Origin: a virus
DNA length: 44,537 nucleotides
IMG/VR virus record: IMGVR_UViG_3300021479_000032
Span: 1 to 44,537 of that record
Reading direction: 5' to 3' (one strand)
The notes beneath the pieces are model-generated. The model had not been told where the DNA came from, made no database searches, and saw nothing but the letters and a program-made list of their open reading frames with translations. The position numbers and the translations under genes are program-made. The first letter of the stretch is position 1, and every line of letters begins with the position of its first letter. Shown in pieces: positions 31,801 to 39,700 of this stretch.

Positions 31801-32867
31801 CGATGTATTTTGTCGACCCGAATAAGTCATTGCCATACCGTATAGTAGCAGGACGAATTGAACCGATCAGCGGGAAGATGACGAAGTTTTTCCAAAACCT
31901 GATACAATTGGCTTATTCACAGGGCAAGCGATTAAATTTCTTCTACAATGATTATTACGAAGAGGCGGTATTTACTGTAGAAGCGGATGGCGGACAGCTA
32001 TTCTTTTTCCCTTTCTCACCGACTAATTGGAACCCACTGAATAGCTATGTGATAACAGGAACGCAGGTAACAGCGACACCAAACGGAGCGCATTGTACAG
32101 CGAGTTATAACAGCGCTACGGGGGTGGTTACCTACACCCCGGCAAGTAATTATGTAGGGGGGGATACCCCTACCTTTACCTTCAATCCGGGTGGTGGTGG
32201 TATAACCTTAAATAACTGCCTGACATGGCTGGCAGGAACAACTACAGTAAATGCGTTTGGGTTTACACCGTTAACCAACCAACCATTGAGCACGTTAGTA
32301 ACAAGTAATGCTATTACTGTAACAGGGCCAAATATACCTGTATCGATCAGCATCACGGGAGGGCAGTATTCTATCAATGGCGGCGCATATACCAGCGCAG
32401 CCGGAACCACCAACGCCAACGATGTGATTATCGTTCAACAGACCACAAGCGGGTCAAACAGCACAACGACCAATGCTGTGTTGACAGTAGGTTCGACAAG
32501 CGGAACATTTACCGCAACTACGCTGGCGGCAGCGGCTGGTAATTACAGTGTTTACAGCCAATACGGTGTAAATATTTCAGCGGTCGCCAACGGGACGTGC
32601 TCAGGCACACCAACATTTAGCGGCTTCCCATTAAGTAACGGGCAGATAGTTTACGCGGCCTATACGACCACCGGCGGCGCGGGACTTACGGTTTTGGTAA
32701 CAGGAACAGGAACGCCAGCTATACCGGGGCATACTTTCCTGGGCTTGGTAGTGGGGGGTGTGCAGATAAGCAGTGTAGCCTATACCGGGCCGGGGACATA
32801 CACGTTAACATTTACGGCAACGGCAAACAACCCAACAACAATTCAAATTATTAGCTTTACAGCATAG
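28827..32867 (+). CDS. Large tail stump / spike protein with beta-propeller and C-terminal Ig-like domains
   Basis: A 1346-residue tail protein. Residues 60-160 contain IGGGKFDDTGQIVAFRYNS, QMILYSYATNTYSVIY and NQVTALLFNKIYLFWWAKD, which match the start of propeller-type stump proteins of Bacteroidota podoviruses. A later stretch (LYVLQELGVFRIPVNEAYT, YSTMYFVDPNKSLPYRI) matches the closing part of that fold. The last 300 residues are Gly/Thr-rich Ig-like or fibre-type beta domains, including YSINGGAYTSAAGT, a sequence type common in adhesive surface proteins. It probably caps the tail and carries receptor-binding elements. The next gene supplies a further domain of the same kind of protein. 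From memory of the families, not a search. Confidence 0.7.
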   Translation: MAQADTYMRTGNAGGMDTDSSIEDIAIEDAINRVNLRNTGSQGQQLGYDTNIESTIALSGSLLPGINGVIGGGKFDDTGQIVAFRYNSAGNCQMILYSYATNTYSVIYTDVTDSGGATLLPLNPQNQVTALLFNKIYLFWWAKDLEVGYCNLQTLASGGYGTVLSEDLSLLKTQCPTPIAAVPNATTPDAITSGYGSDAGKPANFLYGKLPQFIVQGINADFNYTAWNTRSKRFTPYQQNTPILGAAVAQNNYIVVAIPLWSTRLVSINVGVQFDDSGVFYNFKSVDVSYIKSLTHTAVDVSTEVYEAYNPGNNTYYFTFYNNSVTIPINPNETDLLYDNIWPSNSGAQFNGNLPALGDWKTLYPRPKTSVTLTAVGYNPNIAIPAGTYTNPLISLGYFAGASGSGAGNHRRNMFISLSGSPNTGDVVNVIQADIRNATNTLVTPYPVPSSQNGNLLAVVQSVAQILGGSYVAYGTGYKISFTGIPYFGIINYSIQLFFNGATVANSIATVLDNTGQQLALFYYDAKLRPMPVCTDNTYIITKPSYAQQNGSATEIAWTINTGAAPAGAAYYQWGITKPTVTKVLDTIATVINYKGSWNARTNSPTLAINSGNIGDTYQITTPFSIAAQTSSTLYTNLGHGENYNTGDYITNVGGISGGSQAGQYYAVLPASFGNLAATGGAGLLVFSLNSLALLNSQFSNENVTTNLVYDFAQGDRCTLHYWIDSGGNINYFSNPCIDLPIIGYDPGTYLVKVENSAALTYSGGHILYNGQQIDVRNIFIRLYSPAPASATASAALNETEWLEIGECFPVTNGNHSVLSGVITDGGAYYKTRQFPDAIQPYTNPPVNVLATDLNYSDFYPSAFYSFGRVRTYYDVKEQSEQQALIITGQPYVLGSRINGLNRFYPAHIYGNNNGQTSSSKGSIQIMEQVGQELYVLQELGVFRIPVNEAYTVLNAELTGQSISSILLNNGRYDNENVGIGTTKAFCRRYSTMYFVDPNKSLPYRIVAGRIEPISGKMTKFFQNLIQLAYSQGKRLNFFYNDYYEEAVFTVEADGGQLFFFPFSPTNWNPLNSYVITGTQVTATPNGAHCTASYNSATGVVTYTPASNYVGGDTPTFTFNPGGGGITLNNCLTWLAGTTTVNAFGFTPLTNQPLSTLVTSNAITVTGPNIPVSISITGGQYSINGGAYTSAAGTTNANDVIIVQQTTSGSNSTTTNAVLTVGSTSGTFTATTLAAAAGNYSVYSQYGVNISAVANGTCSGTPTFSGFPLSNGQIVYAAYTTTGGAGLTVLVTGTGTPAIPGHTFLGLVVGGVQISSVAYTGPGTYTLTFTATANNPTTIQIISFTA

Positions 32868-32869
32868 CC

Positions 32870-33817
32870 ATGTCATTCAGCGCATTACAAAACGTACCCA
32901 TTAGCATAAACCTGTTACAGCAATGCAACACGACGGGGTGGTCGTTTGATACTGACGGCATATCAGCCGATCACGAGAGCTGCAACGCTGGTAATATACC
33001 ATTAACTAACTACCCGGTAACCGCTAACCAACCCTACCAAATCAGCTATATTGTAGTGTCCATATCAGGGGGCAATGTGCAACCGCAAACACCGGGTGGC
33101 AATGGTATTGCAAGGACTACACCGGGATTGTACGTTGAAACTATTACACCAACTTCAAATGGCTTTTTATCTTTTTACTCAAATGCAACCTGTAAGATTC
33201 AGGGTTTTAACATAAAACCTATATCATCAAATCCGGGAACAACAATCGTTTATTCCGCAACCAACAGCCACAAACGAGAGATGGCTATTTGGAGCGACAT
33301 GCGAACTTTTTATCCTGACTTTGGATGGTCATTGTATACCCGAACGATATTAGCTAATAATGGAGCTATGTGGGTTGCTGACAATGGACAATCGAACGGG
33401 ACGGCGAATAACTTCTTTGGCACACAATTCCAAAGTTCAATAAAACTTGTAGAAGCTAAAAACCCGACCATAGTAAAAGACTTCGAGGCATTAGCCTACC
33501 AGGCAAATCAATTGTTGGTAACCACTATCGACGGTATACAGACCAGTTTGGGTCAAATCAGTACATTGATAGATACTGATTTTATAAAAACCAACTTATC
33601 TTCGGGGGGCTTGTCGGTAACTGGTTACCAGAATGACGGTGTATACTCCGCTTCATTTTTAGGCGATGAGAATGACCAAAATATAGTTAACGGGTCTGGA
33701 ATGCGGGGCAGCTATATTATTATCGAATTAATTACCAATGATGGAAGTGCCCCTCTTACACTTTTTAGTGTATCGGTTAGATCAAAAGTTGTATCTTTAG
33801 GAAGCAGGCCATTATAA
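32870..33817 (+). CDS. Tail protein, stump C-terminal-like domain
   Basis: A 315-residue protein 2 bases after the giant stump gene. Residues about 125-250 (REMAIWSDMRTFYPDFGWSLY, AMWVADNGQSN, NNFFGTQFQSSIKLVEAKNP) resemble the C-terminal part of crAss-like stump proteins, in which a FYG/FFG motif precedes a strand and a NPT turn. The end (GMRGSYIIIELITND, SVSVRSKVVSLGS) also fits their closing beta sheet. The first 110 residues are a separate beta domain. So one tail function seems divided between this gene and the one before. Confidence 0.62.
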   Translation: MSFSALQNVPISINLLQQCNTTGWSFDTDGISADHESCNAGNIPLTNYPVTANQPYQISYIVVSISGGNVQPQTPGGNGIARTTPGLYVETITPTSNGFLSFYSNATCKIQGFNIKPISSNPGTTIVYSATNSHKREMAIWSDMRTFYPDFGWSLYTRTILANNGAMWVADNGQSNGTANNFFGTQFQSSIKLVEAKNPTIVKDFEALAYQANQLLVTTIDGIQTSLGQISTLIDTDFIKTNLSSGGLSVTGYQNDGVYSASFLGDENDQNIVNGSGMRGSYIIIELITNDGSAPLTLFSVSVRSKVVSLGSRPL

Positions 33818-33828
33818 AAAATACAATC

Positions 33829-34299
33829 ATGCCAGACCCAACAACACCACAGCCATTAACCCCCGGACAAAAAGAGCATTGGAACCGGTTTGTAGATTAT
33901 TTAGAACGCAATGGATACAAGGGTAACCCTAAGTTAGATAACAGAAACATGGCCTTTGGGCAAAACTTACTGGAGCGGTTTAATCAATCCGACCCGAAAA
34001 ATGCCATAAGCTATCAGGATATAGCGCGGGTACAGCACGAGTTCCAGCAAACAAGGGCGCAAACGATTGATGCTTACAGAAAGAACCCAAAGGCATTTGA
34101 GGGGGTGAAGAACGAGGATGAAATCATGGCTAACATATCCCCAGTTGACGGGTGGTTGGGCAGCAAGACGAGTTCTCACAAGTTTCCGGTGGCTATACTC
34201 GCAACGGATATACAGGGGAAAAGGGATACGACCAATTTCGGAACGGATATAAATGCCATGGAAAAGACAGCACAAAACTTTAAACCACAAGGGAAATGA
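33829..34299 (+). CDS. Small conserved virion-associated protein
   Basis: A 156-residue protein. It has a pattern I associate with a short protein found beside stump genes of crAss-like phages: TPGQKEHWNRFVDYLERNGYKGNP, a following LD, ISYQDIARVQHEFQQTR, and later DGWLGSKTSSHKFP. The helical N-terminus followed by a short Ser/Gly-rich C-terminal segment resembles small peptidoglycan-binding or cargo proteins, but the function is not settled. It overlaps the next gene by 4 bases. Confidence 0.6.
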   Translation: MPDPTTPQPLTPGQKEHWNRFVDYLERNGYKGNPKLDNRNMAFGQNLLERFNQSDPKNAISYQDIARVQHEFQQTRAQTIDAYRKNPKAFEGVKNEDEIMANISPVDGWLGSKTSSHKFPVAILATDIQGKRDTTNFGTDINAMEKTAQNFKPQGK

Positions 34300-34688
34300 T
34301 GCTAATACCGGTAACCCTTGACGAACTATATGCGTATATCAAAATAGCCTTTGATGGCGATAACGAACTGCCAACCTACCACATTTCAGAAAATAAATTT
34401 GCGTGGCATACCTATGATGAAATATGTAAAACGGCCAAGATTTTACCATTAACATACTATAAGGTTGGGGATTTTGGGTTTACCGTAACTTCGCCGGGGC
34501 TTCTTTACAGTTTCGGCATAAATATCAATCACAGGGATAAAGAAACATTGCAATTATGGTTTGCGGAATTGAAGGATATTTTAATTAACTTTGATTGCCC
34601 ACTACACGGTAAAAACAGCAGGGCAATCCTGCACCTTGTAAGGCAGGGTATGCGTATTAAGGAACACGTAACAGTATTAACGATTTAA
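34296..34688 (+). CDS. Hypothetical protein in the tail/cargo operon
   Basis: A 130-residue protein with two adjacent start codons (34296, 34299). The fold looks alpha/beta: TLDELYAYIKIAFDGDNELP, a central YYKVGDFGFTVTSPG strand pair and a C-terminal helix (RAILHLVRQGMRI). One Cys-Pro and one His-Gly lie near the end (DCPLHGKNSR). I recognise no family. It lies between two small virion genes, so a structural or assembly role is likely. Confidence 0.6.
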   Translation: MMLIPVTLDELYAYIKIAFDGDNELPTYHISENKFAWHTYDEICKTAKILPLTYYKVGDFGFTVTSPGLLYSFGININHRDKETLQLWFAELKDILINFDCPLHGKNSRAILHLVRQGMRIKEHVTVLTI

Positions 34689-34699
34689 ACTAAAGTCAA

Positions 34700-35392
34700 A
34701 TGCCATTAGGGGGCGCGGTTATAGCAGGAGCCGGATTGTTATATTCGGTTTATCAGGGTGAGCGTAATAATGCCAAGGCAAACGCTATTCAAAAAAACTT
34801 AAAAGACCCTGCATTTCAAATTCCGCCCGAATTTTACCAAAACCGTGAGATAGCCCGGCAAATGGCGCAACAGGGCATTCCGCAACAACAATACAATAAC
34901 GCCACGAATAATATCAACCAAAACCAGGCGGCGGCCATATCAGCAGCGCAAAACAGCAATAACCCGGGTGGTAACATAGCGGCTATCGCAAGGCAGGGCA
35001 ATCAGGCAAAGGCCACGCTTGATGCAGAAGATGCGCAGGCGAGGCAAGCCAACCAACGATACTTCATACAGCAAAATGCGCAAATTGGCAACCAGCAGTT
35101 GCAGAAACAGCAGAACGACGTTTACGACAAATTTACCAGGGACTTTAATCAGATGCAGGCGTATAAAGGGGCGGCACAGGATAACTTCAATGGCGCAGCG
35201 CAGGGAGCGCTTCAATTGGGGCAAACGTATATGACGGATAGAATGAACAACCCCGTCACCCCAAATGGTAGTTGGACACCCGGAACAATGGGTGCAAAAA
35301 AGAACGCTTATAATGTAGACGCTACGGGCATGGGGTTGCCGCCCGACGCACTAAATTATCCTATCGGACAATATCAAATACCCGCTGCGTAA
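34700..35392 (+). CDS. Gln/Asn/Ala-rich internal virion (cargo/ejection) protein
   Basis: A 230-residue protein. The N-terminus has one short hydrophobic segment (AVIAGAGLLYSVYQG), and the centre is very rich in Gln, Asn and Ala and predicted to be helical (QQYNNATNNINQNQAAA, QARQANQRYFIQQ). Podoviral internal proteins that travel with DNA into the cell often have a hydrophobic N-terminal patch plus long Q/A-rich helices, so this is a likely ejected protein that could help cross the envelope. Its stop overlaps the next start. Confidence 0.62.
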   Translation: MPLGGAVIAGAGLLYSVYQGERNNAKANAIQKNLKDPAFQIPPEFYQNREIARQMAQQGIPQQQYNNATNNINQNQAAAISAAQNSNNPGGNIAAIARQGNQAKATLDAEDAQARQANQRYFIQQNAQIGNQQLQKQQNDVYDKFTRDFNQMQAYKGAAQDNFNGAAQGALQLGQTYMTDRMNNPVTPNGSWTPGTMGAKKNAYNVDATGMGLPPDALNYPIGQYQIPAA

Positions 35393-36795
35393 TGGGAGTA
35401 GGTCATCTCAATATTGGTGAAGGAATTGGCGATGCCAAAGTGTTCAACCCCATGCCGGCCATACAGCAGTATGGGCAGATACTCGCTCAAAAACAAGCCA
35501 AGCACGAAGCGGAAGTAAGGGCGTTGGGCGATGAATTAGCAAAGGGATATGACCCGAACGGGTTGCGGAACGATGCTGACAAATTAGAGTATGCCAAGAG
35601 GTATAAGGGGATTAAGGAAGATGCTATTGCCGCAGAAAATGAAAAAGATGCAACCAAAAAGGCAATGGCGCTATCAGGTATCCGGCAACGGTTAACAGAT
35701 TTGTCAGCTTTTTCTACCGGCAGTAAAACACTTGACAAATTTGAGCGGGAGGCCGCTAAAGAACACGCCCTGCATCCTTATGTTTACGATGACAGCACTT
35801 CAAAGAAATTGTTAGACCAGCGCAACAGAACGTGGGATCATCCCGACAATGTAAAAGATTGGAGTGGTATAGAAAGAGGGGTAGACCCGGCCAAAGAGGA
35901 GGTGAAGTATGACAAGTGGCGGGACGAGGTTTTAAAGCATCACCCGGCCACCTATGGAACGGAAAAAATTTCATACGGCCAAAATGTATTTGGCAGGAAA
36001 ACAGCGACGGGAACACAGGAAAGGGTAATACCCTATCAGGACGCGCTTGAAATGCACCTGCATGCCGCAACCGCTGATATGGACTATCAAAAGCACCTGC
36101 AAAATAAATACCCCGAACTGCAAGACCCCAACCCGCAAAAACAACTGGCTATGCGGGTAGCACAGGATATGAAAGACCACGGCGATGGTGACGGCATACA
36201 CGACAGGCCAAAGGTTAAGAATTACGAAGATGTAGCACCGGATAAGTTCTATGAACATTATAATTATGAACTTAACCACCCGAAAGTATCGCCGACAACG
36301 GCGCAGAGTAATACGCCAACATATAGGCAGGATCTGGTCGGACGCATACTAAGTGGCTCGGCAGGCAGTGGCGAAGAACTAAAGGCTAAAATAGCTGCTG
36401 ACCCGGCCTATGATGGTGAATTGAAAATAGGTGGGGGAACCGGAAAGGCGGTAAAAGGGCATTTGTTATTCACCATACCGCCAAAGAGGGTTTGGAAGCA
36501 AAAAACAGCGACAGATGATGCGGGTTGGTATCAGACAGCACCACAAAGAGAAATTTGGATAGACCCGAGCGCACCCAATGCGAAAATAAAGCTGAATGAA
36601 ATGATAAATGAGTTAACAGGCGAGAAAGTAGATATTTCAGCGCTGCAAACACCTGGCGGTAAAAAACATATTGGCGTGGGGCAGCACATGCAAGGGGCAA
36701 AAACAACACCGGATGATTTTAATAAACAATGGTCAAAACTACCAAAGGGCGCTACTTTAGTTGGCCCGGATGGTGTGACATATACTAAGAAGTAA
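35392..36795 (+). CDS. Hypothetical internal virion/cargo protein
   Basis: A 467-residue protein. The first 120 residues are helical and charged (YGQILAQKQAKHEAEVRALGD). The middle is rich in His, Asp and Lys with no clear domain (HGDGDGIHDRPK). The C-terminal third has beta features (LKIGGGTGKAVKGHLLFTIP, GWYQTAPQREIWIDPS). It lies between a Q-rich ejection protein and the giant protein, sharing a base or overlapping with each, so all three are probably co-packaged. No enzyme motif recognised. Confidence 0.62.
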   Translation: MGVGHLNIGEGIGDAKVFNPMPAIQQYGQILAQKQAKHEAEVRALGDELAKGYDPNGLRNDADKLEYAKRYKGIKEDAIAAENEKDATKKAMALSGIRQRLTDLSAFSTGSKTLDKFEREAAKEHALHPYVYDDSTSKKLLDQRNRTWDHPDNVKDWSGIERGVDPAKEEVKYDKWRDEVLKHHPATYGTEKISYGQNVFGRKTATGTQERVIPYQDALEMHLHAATADMDYQKHLQNKYPELQDPNPQKQLAMRVAQDMKDHGDGDGIHDRPKVKNYEDVAPDKFYEHYNYELNHPKVSPTTAQSNTPTYRQDLVGRILSGSAGSGEELKAKIAADPAYDGELKIGGGTGKAVKGHLLFTIPPKRVWKQKTATDDAGWYQTAPQREIWIDPSAPNAKIKLNEMINELTGEKVDISALQTPGGKKHIGVGQHMQGAKTTPDDFNKQWSKLPKGATLVGPDGVTYTKK

Positions 36796-39700
36796 TGGGA
36801 TACCCTGACGTAAAATGGACACCACCACAAGATGCGGTTCCTGTTGAATCAAAAACAATATGGAAGCCGCCCACTGATGCTGTACCCGTAAAAAAAGACA
36901 GCGGGGCAGGCTCCCCGCACGATTTTACGCATGGTTACAAACCTACTGCCGAAGATTTAAAAGTAAAACAGGGCTGGACAGACTTGCAGGGTGGTTTGGA
37001 GAAGTCTGGCGGTGGCTTAGAGAGTTCCCTCGGTTTCCGAAAACCTGATATTAAGCCAATGAAGCAGGTTGATTATTCATCCTATATCCCGTCCAAACAT
37101 ACACAACAACAAGAGCAAGCCGTTACACAATACGACAGGAGCAAGCATAAACCAACTACGCTTTTAAACAAACAACAGGATGCTAATTTCAGGCAAAATC
37201 AAATTCCAGTAAAGGGGCACGGGCTGGAAAATGTGATTGGTGTTGAGCGACATAAAAACTCATGGGATAATGTTGACTTATTGCCAAATGTTGTTTTGGG
37301 GGGACTTGAAAAAGACGCAGCCCACGCAGCTAAGTTTTTAGGTGATAAGGTGTTTGGCGACCCACAGGGTCACTTAGCTAAAGATGCCATAAGCAATGCC
37401 GCCTTAAAACTTGAAGGGTGGGGACAGGACAAAGAAAATAAAGCGGATCAATTTTCACTACCCGACACGGGAGCTGGCGGTGTGGTAAAAACAGCCACTT
37501 CGTTTGTGCCCACTGTTATTGAACTGGCATTAACACCCGAACTGAATATTGCTAAGATTGGTAAATTAGGCGAAGTACTGACTAAGTACGGTGGCAAATA
37601 CGCCCCAAAGGTGGTAAATATGGCGGTTGGTAAATTTCCGGTGCTTATGGGGGTAAACGGACTTACAGGCGGCTATACCGCAGCCAAAGAAGCGGGAGCG
37701 ACCGACTATGATGCTACAAAAGCAGGCCTTGTAAATTCAGCCAAAGAATATGGTAAGGGATTACTGTTTGAGGGCGCTGGTGCGGCAGCGGGGAAGGTGT
37801 CAAAAATTGGCGCTAAATTTTTAGAGGATGCCGGGTGGATGAAGGGCGGAGAGATAGTAAAGGGCGCACAAAAAGCAATTTTACATGCCGCAGCACAAGC
37901 TACCGCATTTTCCGCTATTCCAATAATAACCAACGCGATGCAAGGCAAATCAACGTCGCTGGATGAAATACGAAACAACGCAATTCTTGGCGGCATAACC
38001 GGGCTGTTTCATGGCGATGGCAAAGATGACACCCCGTCTGATGGTGCAGCGAAGGAGATAATGCAGAGAAGTCCGCTCATTGACTTGCATAACTTCATGG
38101 CGGCGGATATGGATGGAATAAAGATGGCTCATGCGCTTAATGCCACACCAACCGACCTACACATGATAGCCGCCACACATGCTGAACGGGCATTTCAAGA
38201 AAGCAATCCCGAAGCAAAGGCAGAAGCAATTTCGCAATCATCAATAAACGGAAAATTAGCCTCGGTCAAGTCTGTGACACAGGCTATTTTAAAGGACAAG
38301 GATGCCGTTATTGCTTCACTACCAGACGATATTGACAAGCAACCCATTATCGACAAAATAAACGAAGTCCATAAAGCATTCGACCCTATTGAGCAGCAAA
38401 AAACAGTCTTAGCCGATAAGATACAAAAGCTACAGTCTGAACCAACTACAGGCGACATCGTTAAGGACAAGGAAAACAAGGTAGAGTTACAGGATTTAAA
38501 CAAGCAATTGGACGATATTGTAAAAAAGCAGTACGAGGATAAAAAGAATGAACAAATTCAGCCAAATAAGGAAGTACATGCTGAACAATCGGGAGATGGG
38601 ATAACCAGCCCGGAATCGACCATTAACCCAACTAATGAATCAACTGAAAATTCACAAATAAAAACCACAGAAAATGAAACCACCAAAAAAGGCGCCGAAG
38701 ATGAAGAAACCGGCGCCGCCGAAAAAGATGGCGAACAAGGGCTGGCCGCCAAAGAAGAAGTAGGTAAAGCGGGGGATGCGAAAGCGGAACCCGAAACTAC
38801 TATTGCCGACCAAATTAAAAAACATTTTGGTAATGTGAATGAATCTACAAAGCCGGAAGGGTCTAAGTTTGCCGGTAAAAAGGAATGGGATGCTACCGAT
38901 AAAAATGGGTATAAAATATCTGTTAAACCCAATCAAGACGGGTATGAGGTATTTTTAGGTAAGCCGGGAAAGGATGTGGGGAATGTGAATAGCTTTAATC
39001 AGATTGAGAGCTGGTTCCCCGAAAGCGAAAAAGAGTTAAGCAAAAGCATAGATGACGCGAAGTCACTGATTGATAAAATTGAACAAAAAGGCAGTTTGGG
39101 GCCAGGATTAGCCAAGCTACCCGTTGCCGAACACGCCGAATTAAACGGACTATTAAAGGAGGATGGTATTAACATAAGCCATTTAAAAGATGTCAACGAC
39201 ACACAACGAAACGAAAGCGGCGACCAAGATACGCAAGCTGCAACTAATGCGGAAACTGTACAACAACCCGAAAATGACGGCACTGGAAATGCTGGAAAAG
39301 ATAGACCGGGCGAAAGCCCTAAAGGAGGCGAAAGCACAAAAAGCAAAACAGGCTTTAAGAAACCGGATAGCGAGTCAACAGGGGGCAAAGAAGTAAAGAA
39401 AACTATCCTTACCAAACGCGCATACGAGGGTGAGGTGCAGCCCGAAGTAAAAAAATATCTGGAAGACAAGGGACTTAAACGAGCGTCCTTTAGTCAGGAG
39501 GAACGGTCAAAACAAGCTACCGACTTTATCAATAAATTCGGCGATGAACCCGCATACCATGCGGTAGATTCGGGCGATATTGATGGTGGCTTGGCTGCAT
39601 CCGTGTTGGCGCAATTGCAAATACGCAACAGTGAGGCTATAGAAGATTTACCGGAAGATAGCGAAAGGCGCGACGAACTTGCAAAAAAACACGCAGACCT

